DNA from: Stenotrophomonas acidaminiphila
GTDB lineage: Bacteria; Pseudomonadota; Gammaproteobacteria; Xanthomonadales; Xanthomonadaceae
Assembly: GCA_002951995.1 (NCBI GenBank)
Contig: CP019797.1
Span: forward strand, 198,501-262,500
Reading direction: 5' to 3'
DNA length: 64,000 bases
Part shown: positions 38,871 to 47,960 of the stretch, in pieces
Position numbering within the stretch: the first letter of the stretch is position 1
How the letters are laid out: the number at the start of each line of letters is the position of its first letter
Notes under the pieces: model-generated
The model's database searches: none
Told to the model about the DNA's origin: nothing
What the model saw: only the letters and a program-made list of their open reading frames with translations
Translations under genes and position numbers: made by a program

Positions 38871-39237
38871 GGCGGGTTTCCAGGGGGAAGGGCCCTCGAT
38901 TTTCGCACCTTCGCGGCGTACCGGCGCTGGCGCGGCGCGGCCTCCCGGGCAGTCGATCGCACCAACCCGCATGCCGACAGCGCCCACCCGGCGGAGACCC
39001 AGCCCGTTTGAATCAAGACGGTGTGCTGCCAAGCGTGGGCCTGTGGAAGACAGCGTTGTGGGGCTCGATGTTCTGCTGTGCAGACATGGGGTAACACCGC
39101 CGTGGCACGCCGCCAGGCGTGGACCCATGGAGATGGCGGGCACGGGGCCCAAAGTTTGTTTCACGAACATGGGGGTGAAGCCGCCACAGGCGATCCAGCT
39201 ATGCCTTCGATCCCCGCACCTTGGGAAGCGGACGCCC

Positions 39238-39261
39238 GTAGATGCGGGGCTTGCCCCGCAT
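39238..39261 (+). repeat. SMAG-like GTAG palindrome (best copy)
   Basis: GTAG then an 8-bp perfect stem ATGCGGGG / CCCCGCAT with loop CTTG, the canonical form of these elements in this window. Confidence 0.78.
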
Positions 39262-39348
39262 TGGGCCCTGTTTCAAGAACGTCGGGGGAAGCCTACGTAG
39301 CGATGCCGCTGCGCCCGCGATTTCCGCACCTCGCAGAACACGGGGTCC

Positions 39349-39372
39349 GTAGACGCGGAGCTTGCCGCGAAT
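39349..39372 (+). repeat. decayed SMAG-like element
   Basis: GTAG-ACGCGGAG-CTTG-CCGCGA... keeps the head and loop, with mismatches in the stem. Confidence 0.5.
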
Positions 39373-39391
39373 GGCGCGCCCCGCCGGATCC

Positions 39392-39416
39392 GGTGCGGGG
39401 CAAGCCCCGCACCTAC
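39392..39416 (-). repeat. SMAG-like palindrome, inverted
   Basis: On the minus strand GTAG, GTGCGGGG, CTTG, CCCCGCAC. It faces the decayed copy at 39349, as in the dimeric (back-to-back) REP arrangement often seen for such elements. Confidence 0.7.
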
Positions 39417-39526
39417 GACGTTCCCACCGGAGCCACAGCCCCCTTGAGTCAAGGGGGCGCGCCGACAGGCGCGGGGTTGTGGAGAAAAAGGGCACGGGGC
39501 CCAAGGTTTGCCGCGCAAACCTTGGG

Positions 39527-39550
39527 GTAACACCGCCAAGGCGGTGTTAC
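39527..39550 (-). terminator. hairpin overlapping the SPOR gene stop codon
   Basis: GTAACACCGC / GCGGTGTTAC arms (10 bp) around a short centre; the left side of the minus-strand stem contains the TAA stop. No U tract, so terminator function is tentative. Confidence 0.45.
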
Positions 39551-40392
39551 TGCGCCTTGATGGCCATCGCCTGCAGGCCGCTGCCGTTGAGCTTGGCCTT
39601 GGCTTCGGCCAGTTCACTGGCGCTGCCATAGGGGCCCATGCGCACGCGGTAGACCGTGTTGCCGTTGATCTGCGCCGATTCGACGCGGGCGGCCAGGCCC
39701 ATCATCGCCAGCTTGGCCTTGGTCGCCTCGGCGTCGCCGGACGCGCCGAACGCGCCGGCCTGGAGGATGTAGCGGACGTTGTCGCTGCCTGCCGCCGCGG
39801 CCGGCGTCGCCGGTTCCGCGCGCTTCGCCGCGCTGTCCGCCGCGGCCACGGTGGGGGCCGCGGTGCCGGGCGCGGTGCCGGCTGTGGCCACGGCCGGGCG
39901 CGGCGCCTCGCTGATCGGCGCCGGCAACGGTGCGGCGGCCGCCGGTACCGGGCGCCCTTCCAGGGCCGCCTGCGCGCGCTGGGCCTCGCTGGCCTCCGCC
40001 GTGCGTGCGGCCTGCGCCCGGCGCTGCTCCTCGGCGCGCGCGCTGGCTGCCAGTTCGGCGTCGGACATCTGCACTTCCTTGCCCGGCAGCAGGGTGTAGA
40101 AGTCGTACTGGGTCGCGGCCGGCTTTTCCGCCGGCTGCGCGCCATCGCGCGCGGCCGGACGCGGCAGGTCCGCGCCGGCGTCGATGTCGGCGTCGGCGAC
40201 CGGCGCCGGCTGCGCGTCCGGGTTGGGTTGCGGGCCCACCCGCAGGAAGCCGTCGCCTTCCTTCTTGAACAGGTTCGGGGCGGCCAGGAACACCACGGCC
40301 GCGATCGCCGCGCCGGCGACCAGCCATACCCAGCCGGGCGTCCCGTTGCCGCTGTTGCGCCGGGCCTGGCTCTTGCCGCGTCGTGCTGCCAT
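39547..40392 (-). CDS. SPOR domain protein (septal peptidoglycan binding)
   Basis: A 281-aa bitopic protein: short basic cytosolic N-terminus, one transmembrane helix (about 21-40, VWLVAGAAIAAVVFLAAPNLF), Ala/Pro-rich linker and C-terminal SPOR domain (NVRYILQAGAFGASGDAEATKAKLAMMG, VESAQINGNTVYRVRMGPYGS, in pieces). SPOR domains bind denuded glycan strands at the division site, as in FtsN and DedD. It follows argS by 19 bp on the same strand, a conserved pairing in gammaproteobacteria, where this position is FtsN-like. Confidence 0.9.
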   Translation of the reverse strand: MAARRGKSQARRNSGNGTPGWVWLVAGAAIAAVVFLAAPNLFKKEGDGFLRVGPQPNPDAQPAPVADADIDAGADLPRPAARDGAQPAEKPAATQYDFYTLLPGKEVQMSDAELAASARAEEQRRAQAARTAEASEAQRAQAALEGRPVPAAAAPLPAPISEAPRPAVATAGTAPGTAAPTVAAADSAAKRAEPATPAAAAGSDNVRYILQAGAFGASGDAEATKAKLAMMGLAARVESAQINGNTVYRVRMGPYGSASELAEAKAKLNGSGLQAMAIKAQ

Positions 40393-40411
40393 TTCTGCAA
40401 CGTCTCCTTGC

Positions 40412-42100
40412 TTACATCTTTTCCGGTGCGCTCACGCCCAACAGGCCCAGGCCGTTGGCGAGCGTCTGCCGCGCCGCGCCGGCGAGCGCGAGGCGGGCAT
40501 TGCGGAGGGCGGCATCGTCCACCAGCACCGGCGTCCCGTGATACCACGTGTGGAAGGCGTGCGCCAATTCACGCAGGTACTGCGCGACCAGGTGCGGCTC
40601 CAGCGCCAGGCCGGCGGCCTCGACCACTTCCGGGTAACGCGAGATTTCGTTCATCAGCTCCAGCGACGCGGCGTCGTCCAGCTGCGCCAGCGCGGCCAGG
40701 CCCTGCGCCTGGTCGTAGTCCAGGCCCTTCTCCTGCGCCTGGCGCAGCAGCGAGCAGACCCGGGCATGCGCGTACTGCACGTAGAACACCGGGTTGTCGT
40801 TGCTCTGCTGGCGTGCCAGGTCGATGTCGAAGGTGAGCTGGGAGTCGGGCTTGCGCGCGATCAGGAACCAGCGCACCGCATCGCTGCCGACCTCGTCGAT
40901 CAGGTCGCGCAGGGTCAGGTAGCTGCCGGCGCGCTTGGACAGTTTCACTTCCTCGCCGCCGCGCATCACCGTCACCATCTGGTGCAGCACGTACTCCGGC
41001 CAGCCCTGCGGAATGCCCACGCCCAGTGCCTGCAGGCCGGCGCGCACGCGCGCCAGCGAGCCGTGGTGGTCGGCGCCCAGTTCGGTGATGGCGCGTTCGT
41101 AGCCGCGCTGCCACTTGCTCAGGTGGTAGGCCACGTCCGGCAGGAAGTAGGTGTAGGTGCCGTCGGACTTGCGCATCACGCGGTCCTTGTCGTCACCGAA
41201 ATCGGTCGAGCGCAGCCACAGCGCGCCGCCTTCCTCGTAGGTGTGGCCGGAGGCAACCAGCTGGTCCACCGTCTCGGCGACCTTGCCGTCCTTGTACAGC
41301 GAGCTCTCCAGGAAGTAGATGTCGAAATCCACCCCGAACGCGGCCAGGTCCTGGTTCTGCTCGTTGCGCAGGTAGGCCACGGCGAAGCGGCGGATGGCTT
41401 CGATGTCCTCGGCATCGCCGGCACCGACCACCTGGCTGCCTTCCAGTTCGACGGTCTGGCCGAGCAGGTAGGCCTTGGCGACGTCGGCGATGTATTCGCC
41501 GTTGTACGCGTCGGCCGGCCACTGTTCGTCGCCCGGCTTGAAGCCGCGCGCGCGCGCCTGCACCGAGCGGGCCAGGTTCTCGATCTGCACGCCGGCGTCG
41601 TTGTAGTAGAACTCGCGCCTGGCGTTCCAGCCGTTGGCTTCCAGCACGCGGGCGATGCAGTCGCCGATGGCGCCGGCGCGGCCATGGCCGACGTGCAGCG
41701 GGCCGGTCGGGTTGGCCGAGACGTACTCGACGCCGACGTTGCGGCCGTTGCCGCCCAGGTTGCGCCCGTAATCGGCGCCTTCGCGCAGCACGCTCGCCAC
41801 CTCGCGCTGGAACGCCACCGGCGCCAGCTTGAAGTTGATGAAGCCCGGGCCGGCGATCTCGACGCTGGCGACGTCGTCGCTGGGCGGCAGCGCGGCGACC
41901 AGCGCCTGCGCCACGGCCCGCGGGTTGCTGCGCGCGGCCTTGGCCAGCAGCATGGCGGCGTTGGTGGCGAAATCGCCATGCTCGCGGGTCTTGGGTCGTT
42001 CGACCACGAAATCCGGCGGCAGGGTGTCGGCAGGCAGGGTACCGTTGGCGCGCAAGGCTTCGATGCCTTGGCCGATCAGGGCGCGGAGTAGGGATTTCAC
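40412..42100 (-). CDS. argS: arginyl-tRNA synthetase
   Basis: A 562-aa class I synthetase. Visible: N-terminal Arg-tRNA-specific domain, [19 protein letters not shown] with the HIGH-type motif, [20 protein letters not shown] with the KMSKS-type loop and a DALR anticodon-binding domain ([14 protein letters not shown]). The start is GTG 42100 ([16 protein letters not shown]), which matches the family; an ATG 33 bases upstream would add unconserved residues. Confidence 0.95.
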   Translation of the reverse strand: MKSLLRALIGQGIEALRANGTLPADTLPPDFVVERPKTREHGDFATNAAMLLAKAARSNPRAVAQALVAALPPSDDVASVEIAGPGFINFKLAPVAFQREVASVLREGADYGRNLGGNGRNVGVEYVSANPTGPLHVGHGRAGAIGDCIARVLEANGWNARREFYYNDAGVQIENLARSVQARARGFKPGDEQWPADAYNGEYIADVAKAYLLGQTVELEGSQVVGAGDAEDIEAIRRFAVAYLRNEQNQDLAAFGVDFDIYFLESSLYKDGKVAETVDQLVASGHTYEEGGALWLRSTDFGDDKDRVMRKSDGTYTYFLPDVAYHLSKWQRGYERAITELGADHHGSLARVRAGLQALGVGIPQGWPEYVLHQMVTVMRGGEEVKLSKRAGSYLTLRDLIDEVGSDAVRWFLIARKPDSQLTFDIDLARQQSNDNPVFYVQYAHARVCSLLRQAQEKGLDYDQAQGLAALAQLDDAASLELMNEISRYPEVVEAAGLALEPHLVAQYLRELAHAFHTWYHGTPVLVDDAALRNARLALAGAARQTLANGLGLLGVSAPEKM

Positions 42101-42312
42101 GTGACTGTCTGCTTGGAGCGCGGAACTGCGCATTTTACCCGAGCGGCGGGACCGCTGCTGCCGCGGCGGCGCGGACGGTCAGCGACGTCAACGCCAGGTG
42201 CAGGCCGTGGCCCGGAGGGTGGCGGCGGGCCTGGCCATGTCCGGCGGCCGGCGCCGGGGTGCCGGCGCCGGCGGGACGGACAGGGCCGCCAGGGTGGGGC
42301 GCGCGCCATCGG

Positions 42313-42987
42313 TTACATCCAGCCGCGGGCGGCCAGCGACACCGGCGGGCCATCGCCGATGACGAAGTGGTCCAGCAGCCGTATCTGTACCAGGGCCAGC
42401 GCGTCGCGCAGGCGCAGGGTGACCGCACGGTCGGCCGTGGAGGGTTCGGCGTTGCCCGAAGGATGGTTGTGGCCCACGATCACCGCCGCGGCGTTGTGCG
42501 CCAGCGCCCGGCGCACCAGTTCGCGCGGGTGCACCTCGGCGCCGTCGATGCTGCCGCGGAACAGCTCCTCGAAGGCCAGTGCCCGGTGCCGGTTGTCCAG
42601 GAACAGGGCGGCGAAGACCTCGTGCGGCCGCGGCCGCAGCCGCTGCACGAAGTAGCGGCCGGCGGAGTCGGGGTCGGTCAGGCTGGTGCCGCGCTCCAGG
42701 TCCGTGGCCAGGTGGCGCTGGCCCAGTTCCAGTGCCGCCACCAGCCGGCAGGCGCGGGCCGGGCCCAGGCCCGGTACCCGCATCAGCTCGCGCGCGCCGC
42801 GGTCCATCAACTCCCGCAGCGTGCCATGCGCCTGCAGCATCTCGCGCGCGGTGCGTATCGCGTCCTGGCCCGGCAGGCCCGAGCCCAGGAAGATGGCCAG
42901 CAGCTCCGCATCGGACAGGATGCTGGCTCCGTGTGCCAGCAGCTTCTCGCGGGGGCGTTCGGTGTCGGGCCAATGGCGGATGTGCAT
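42313..42987 (-). CDS. radC: RadC/YeeS family JAMM protein
   Basis: A 224-aa protein. N-terminal helix-hairpin-helix region (ELMRVPGLGPARACRLVAALELGQR) and C-terminal JAMM metalloprotease-like core with EVHPRELVRRAL and VGHNHPSGNAEPSTAD (His-x-His...Asp zinc ligands). Despite the name, a DNA-repair role is not proven. Start ATG 42987 gives MHIRHWPDTERPREKLL, the usual N-terminus; an ATG at 43017 is also in frame. Divergent from coaBC. Confidence 0.92.
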   Translation of the reverse strand: MHIRHWPDTERPREKLLAHGASILSDAELLAIFLGSGLPGQDAIRTAREMLQAHGTLRELMDRGARELMRVPGLGPARACRLVAALELGQRHLATDLERGTSLTDPDSAGRYFVQRLRPRPHEVFAALFLDNRHRALAFEELFRGSIDGAEVHPRELVRRALAHNAAAVIVGHNHPSGNAEPSTADRAVTLRLRDALALVQIRLLDHFVIGDGPPVSLAARGWM

Positions 42988-43082
42988 GCCCACAGGGTGG
43001 GTGTCAGGGGCGTGCACGGTAATAAGTCGTCACGGACCCTTCGGGTAAGCTAAAGATTCTTGCGTAGGTAGGATTTCCTCAA

Positions 43083-44342
43083 GTGACCGGCTTTCCCCAC
43101 AGTGTCCATGCGCCCGCCCGGCCGCTGGACGGACACAAGCTGCTGCTGTGCGTCGGCGGCGGCATCGCCGCCTACAAAGCGCTGGAACTGGTGCGCCGGC
43201 TGCGCGACGCCGGCGCCCGCGTGCAGGTGGCCATGACCGACGGTGCCCAGCAGTTCGTCACCCCGCTCAGTTTCCAGGCCCTGTCCGGGCAGCCGGTGCG
43301 TACCACCCTGTGGGACAGTGCCGCCGAACAGGCGATGGGCCATATCGAACTGGCGCGCTGGGCCGACCGCATCGTCATCGCGCCGGCCACCGCCGACCTG
43401 CTGGCGCGGCTGGCGCATGGCCATGCCGACGACCTGGTCACCACGCTGTGCCTGGCCACGACCGCGCCACTGACGGTGTGCCCGGCGATGAACCACCGGA
43501 TGTGGCTGCACCCGGCCACCCAGGCCAACATCGCGCTGCTGCGCGAGCGCGGCGCGCAGGTGGTCGGGCCCGAGGACGGCCCGCTGGCCGAGGGCGAATC
43601 CGGCCCCGGGCGGCTGAGCGAACCGGAGGCCATCGTCGCCGCGCTTGCCGGCGCCGGCCACGCCGCGCCCGCCGCGGCGGCCACGCCGGACCGGCTGCAG
43701 GGCATGCAGGTGCTGATCAGCGCCGGGCCGACGTATGAAGACCTGGACCCGGTGCGCTATGTCGGCAACCGCTCCAGCGGCAAGATGGGCTATGCACTGG
43801 CGGCCGCGGCCGCACGCCGTGGCGCGCGGGTGGTGCTGGTCAGTGGTCCGGTGCAACTGCCGACGCCGCCCGGCGTGCAGCGGGTGGACGTGCGTTCGGC
43901 CGCGCAGATGCGCGAGGCGGTGCTGGCCGCCCTGCCCGCCGATATCTACATCGGCGCCGCGGCCGTGGCCGACTACACCCCGCGCCAGGTGGCGCAGCAG
44001 AAGCTGAAGAAGACCGCGGGCAGCCAGACCCTGACCCTGGAGCTGGTGCGCACCCCCGACATCCTGGCCGAGGTGGCCACGCAGGAGCAGGTGCTGAAGC
44101 TGGTGGTCGGCTTTGCCGCCGAGACCCACGACGTGGAGAAGTACGCGCGCGGCAAGCTCGCCGACAAGCACCTGGACCTGATCATCGCCAACCAGGTCGG
44201 CATCGCCGGCGGCGGCTTCGAGAGCGACCAGAACGCGGCGACCGCCTACTGGAGCGATGGCCAGCGCGCCTTCCCGGGCACCGCCAAGACCCAGCTGGCC
44301 GAACAACTGCTGGACCTGATCGCGGAGCGACTGGACGCATGA
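43083..44342 (+). CDS. coaBC: bifunctional phosphopantothenoylcysteine decarboxylase/synthase CoaBC
   Basis: A 419-aa fused enzyme: CoaC half ([26 protein letters not shown], catalytic His region, CPAMNHRMW with the PxMNxxMW motif) and CoaB half ([39 protein letters not shown]). Together they make 4'-phosphopantetheine from 4'-phosphopantothenate and cysteine for CoA. Start is GTG 43083 with AGGA upstream. dut begins within its stop. Confidence 0.95.
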   Translation: MTGFPHSVHAPARPLDGHKLLLCVGGGIAAYKALELVRRLRDAGARVQVAMTDGAQQFVTPLSFQALSGQPVRTTLWDSAAEQAMGHIELARWADRIVIAPATADLLARLAHGHADDLVTTLCLATTAPLTVCPAMNHRMWLHPATQANIALLRERGAQVVGPEDGPLAEGESGPGRLSEPEAIVAALAGAGHAAPAAAATPDRLQGMQVLISAGPTYEDLDPVRYVGNRSSGKMGYALAAAAARRGARVVLVSGPVQLPTPPGVQRVDVRSAAQMREAVLAALPADIYIGAAAVADYTPRQVAQQKLKKTAGSQTLTLELVRTPDILAEVATQEQVLKLVVGFAAETHDVEKYARGKLADKHLDLIIANQVGIAGGGFESDQNAATAYWSDGQRAFPGTAKTQLAEQLLDLIAERLDA

Positions 44343-44812
44343 ACACGAACGCCACCCCGCACCCCCTGCAGGTGAAGCTGCTGGACCCCCGCTTCGGCGA
44401 CGCGTGGCCGCTGCCGGCCTATGCCACCGAGGCCAGCGCCGGCATGGACCTGCGCGCCGCGATCGAGGTGCCGATGGCGCTGGAACCCGGCGACGCGGCG
44501 CTGCTGCCCAGCGGCATCGCCATCCACATCGCCGACCCGGGCCTGTGCGCGGTGGTGCTGCCGCGCTCGGGGCTGGGCCACCGCCACGGCATCGTGCTGG
44601 GCAACGGCACCGGGCTGATCGATGCCGATTACCAGGGGCCGCTGCTGATCAGCGTGTGGAACCGGGGCCGCGAGCCGTTCACCATCGAGCCGGGCGACCG
44701 CATCGCCCAGCTGGTGGTCATGCCCATCGCCCGCGTGAGCTTGCAGGTGGTGGATACTTTCATCGACAGTGCGCGTGGAACGGGTGGATTCGGCCACACC
44801 GGAGTGCGCTGA
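44339..44812 (+). CDS. dut: dUTP diphosphatase
   Basis: A 157-aa trimeric dUTPase with all five motifs: [47 protein letters not shown] and C-terminal [10 protein letters not shown]. It removes dUTP and supplies dUMP. It overlaps coaBC by 4 bp (ATGA) and is followed 14 bp later by algC, the usual pseudomonad/xanthomonad order. Confidence 0.97.
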   Translation: MNTNATPHPLQVKLLDPRFGDAWPLPAYATEASAGMDLRAAIEVPMALEPGDAALLPSGIAIHIADPGLCAVVLPRSGLGHRHGIVLGNGTGLIDADYQGPLLISVWNRGREPFTIEPGDRIAQLVVMPIARVSLQVVDTFIDSARGTGGFGHTGVR

Positions 44813-44826
44813 CAGGGGAACGCACG

Positions 44827-47179
44827 ATGAGCCAAGGGAACCAAAGCCGGCGCCCGCGCCCGGCGCTCGGCCGTTCGACGCCGCTGCTGGCGGCGCTGCT
44901 GGTGCTGCTGGCCGGCTGGTTCGGCTGGGGGCTTTCGAGCAATGGCGGCAGGCCGGTACCGGCGCGCGGCTGGAACAGGCGCGCGACCAGGCGGTGGAGC
45001 AACTGCACGCGACCTTGGCCGCGCAGACCACCCAGTTCGCGCGCCAGCTGGAACTGGCGCCGGTCAAGGCCGCCCTGGCCAATGGCGACGCCGCCGCCGC
45101 CGCCGCCGCGGTGCGCGAAAAATGGAGCGGGGTGGACGACGCGCAGGTATTCGATGGCGCGCTGGCCGATGCCTACGCCGACCCGGCCGCGTTCGGCTAC
45201 TCGCGGCTGGCGCTGCTGGAGCTGGCAATGAGCGAAGGCAAGCCGGTCGCGCGCGTGGTGCGCGACGGCAATGCGCCGCGGCTGGGCCTGGCCGCGCCGG
45301 TCCGCCTGCAGGAGCGGCCGGCGGTGATCTACGTCCGCCAGCCACTGAACCGCCTGACCACCGTGTTCGACGCGCTGGACGCGCCGGATTCGGCCTTCCT
45401 CGGCCTGCGCCAGGGGGGATTCACCATCGTGCGGCGCGGCGATACCGCGCTGGGCGGCGGTGCCGATGCGCTGGCGCGGCCAGTGGCCGACGCCGGCCTG
45501 CGCGTGGTGGCGGAGATGCCCGACCTGGGCGAAGGCCCGCTGGGCCTGGGTGCCCTGGCCTGTGCGACGGTGGCGCTGCTGATGCTGGCGACGGCGGTGC
45601 TGTTGCTGGTTGGCCGCAAGCGCCTGCGCCTGCCGGTGCTGCGGCGCGGTGGCGAGCCGCTGGATGCCGACGATGGCGTCACCCTCAGCGAGGCGCTGGC
45701 GCAGGAACCGCTGCCGGTGGCGGCGGCGCGCGCGCGCGAGGCCGATGAGGCCGGCGATGCGCCGTCGCCGGGGACGGATATCGGTACCGTGGCCGCCGGC
45801 ATTTTCCGCGCCTATGACATCCGCGGGTGGTCGGCAGCGAGCTGACGCCGGCGGTGGCCACCCTGATCGGTCAGGCCATCGGCAGCCAGATGCAGGCCCA
45901 GGGTCTGCGCGAGGTGGTGGTGGGGCGCGACGGCCGCCTGTCCGGCCCCGAGCTGGTGGCCGGGCTGGTCGAGGGCCTGCGCCGCGCCGGCTGCGACGTC
46001 ATCGACATCGGCATGGCGCCGACCCCGGTGGTGTACTTCGCCGCGTACCACCTGCGCGCCGGCAGCTGCGTGGCGGTGACCGGCAGCCACAACCCGCCGG
46101 ACTACAACGGCTTCAAGATCGTGATCGGCGGCGAAACCCTGTCCGGCGAGGCGATCACCGAGCTGTACCGGCGCATCGTCGAAGGCCGCCTGCAGCGGGC
46201 CGACGCCCCGGGCGGCCTGCAGCAGCGCGAGGTCATCGCCGACTACGTGCAGCGCATCGCCGACGACGTGCAGCTGGACCGCCCGCTCAAGGTGGTGGCC
46301 GACGCCGGCAACGGCGTCGCCGGCGCGGTCGCGCCGCAGCTGCTGGAAGCCATCGGCGCCGACGTGATCCCGCTGTACTGCGAGGTCGACGGGCAGTTCC
46401 CCAACCACCACCCGGACCCGAGCGAACCGCACAACCTCGAGGACCTGGTGCAGATGGTCCAGCGTTTCGACGCCGACCTGGGCATCGCCTTCGACGGCGA
46501 CGGCGACCGCCTGGGCGTGGTCACCCGCGAGGGCCGCATCGTGTTCGCCGACCGCCTGCTGATGCTGTTCGCCGCCGATGTGCTGGCGCGCAACCCCGGC
46601 GCGATGGTGATCTACGACGTCAAGTGCACCGGGCGCCTGGCCGACTACATCCTGCGCAACGGCGGCAGCCCGATGATGTGGAAGACCGGGCATTCGCTGA
46701 TCAAGGCGCGCATGCGCGAGACCGACGCCGAGCTGGCCGGCGAGATGAGCGGGCACTTCTTCTTCAAGGAGCGCTGGTACGGCTTCGACGACGGCCTGTA
46801 TGCCGCCGCGCGCCTGCTGGAGATCCTGGCCCAGCGCGAGGAGGATCCGTCGGCGGTGTTCGACGAACTGCCCGATGCGGTCTCCACGCCGGAGCTGAAA
46901 GTGGCGGTGGCCGAAGGCACCCAGCATGCGCAGGTGGCACTGGTAGTGGCCGCCGCGCAGGCCGAGGATTCGCCGTTCGCTGCCGCGCGCATCTCCACCA
47001 TCGACGGCCTGCGCGCCGATTTCAGCGATGGCTGGGGGCTGGTGCGCGCCTCCAACACCACCCCGGTGCTGGTGCTGCGCTTCGAAGCCGACGACGCGGA
47101 GGCGCTGGAACGGATCAAGGGCCTGTTCCGCGAGCAGCTGCAGCGGGTGCTGCCGGCGGGAACCGAACTGAATTTCTGA
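44827..47179 (+). CDS. algC: membrane-anchored phosphomannomutase/phosphoglucomutase (long AlgC), two frameshifts in this sequence
   Basis: The catalytic half (from 45827) is a complete hexose-phosphate mutase: AYDIRGVVGSELTP, phosphoserine loop VTGSHNPPDYNGFK, metal loop AFDGDGDRLGV, sugar loop GEMSGHFFF. It makes mannose-1-P and glucose-1-P for exopolysaccharide and LPS. Ahead of it an N-terminal extension (about 340 aa) carries a transmembrane helix near residue 25, a periplasmic part and a second helix (LACATVALLMLATAVLLLVG), as in long pseudomonad/xanthomonad AlgC. Two breaks interrupt it, at the G run 44927-44931 and at GGG 45825-45827. One extra G in each yields 784 aa. Confidence 0.92.
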
Positions 47180-47252
47180 GCCGGCGCATCCGCGCCGCGC
47201 GGGTGCCCGCCGTTGCAGGCGGGGACAGGGCCCGCGCCGGGTGGCGCGCGCC

Positions 47253-47960
47253 CTAGGGCGCCTGGAAGCGCAGGCCGACGCCCGGCTCGGTGAACAGGTA
47301 GCGCGACTGCAGCGCCGAGTCGCCGAGCTTGTGCCGCAGCCGGCCCACCAGGATGCGCAGGTAGTGGGTGTCGTGGCGATGGCTCGGGCCCCAGACTTCC
47401 TGCAGGATCTGCGGCTGGGTGACCACCCGCCCGGCGTTGCGCAGCAGCAGCGCCAGCAATGCATATTCCTTGCGGGTCAGCGCCACCGCCGCACCATCCA
47501 CGCGGACCTCGCGGCGGGCCAGGTCGATGCGCAGGTGGCCATCGTCGAACAGCGGCACCTGGCCGTCGCCGTCGGTACTGCGGCCGCGCAGCAGCGCCCG
47601 CACCCGCGCCATCAGTTCCTGCGTGCCGAACGGCTTGGTCACGTAGTCGTTGGCGCCGTTGTCCAGTGCCCGCACCTTCTCCGCCTCGCCACCGCGCACG
47701 CTGAGCATGATCACCGGCACCTGGCTCCACTGGCGCAGTTCGGCGAGCACCTCGTGGCCTTCCATGTCGGGCAGGCCGATGTCCAGGATCACCAGGTCGG
47801 CGCCTTCGCCGGCCAGCGCACGCAGCCCCTCGCCGCCGCTGGCGGCCTGCGCGGTGGCATAGCCCTGGGCGCGCAGCGAGATATCGAGGAAGCGGCGGAT
47901 CTGCACCTCGTCGTCGATCACCAGCACCCGCGCTGGCGGTATGGCCGGGGTGTCAGGCAT
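47253..47960 (-). CDS. kdpE: response regulator KdpE
   Basis: A 235-aa OmpR-class regulator: receiver domain with Asp60 in LVILDIGLP, acidic pair IDDE (15-18), Lys in the VTKPFG switch, and C-terminal winged helix (LTRKEYALLALLLRNAGRVVT, ending YLFTEPGVGLRF). Phosphorylated KdpE activates kdpFABC. It starts inside the kdpD 3' end (8-bp overlap). Last gene of the kdpFABCDE cluster. Confidence 0.95.
   Translation of the reverse strand: MPDTPAIPPARVLVIDDEVQIRRFLDISLRAQGYATAQAASGGEGLRALAGEGADLVILDIGLPDMEGHEVLAELRQWSQVPVIMLSVRGGEAEKVRALDNGANDYVTKPFGTQELMARVRALLRGRSTDGDGQVPLFDDGHLRIDLARREVRVDGAAVALTRKEYALLALLLRNAGRVVTQPQILQEVWGPSHRHDTHYLRILVGRLRHKLGDSALQSRYLFTEPGVGLRFQAP

Larger units (their letters stand above)
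38871..39546. other. 676-bp intergenic region packed with short repeats
   Basis: No gene with family-like sequence. It holds two clean and one decayed SMAG-type palindromes and two related segments containing GGGCACGGGGCCCAA (about 39137 and 39490) each near the phrase GGGGTAACACCGCC (about 39086 and 39525). A dyad, CCAAGGTTTG...CAAACCTTGG, lies at 39511-39535 next to the stop-codon hairpin of the SPOR gene. The region looks like a sink for repetitive extragenic elements. Confidence 0.55.
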
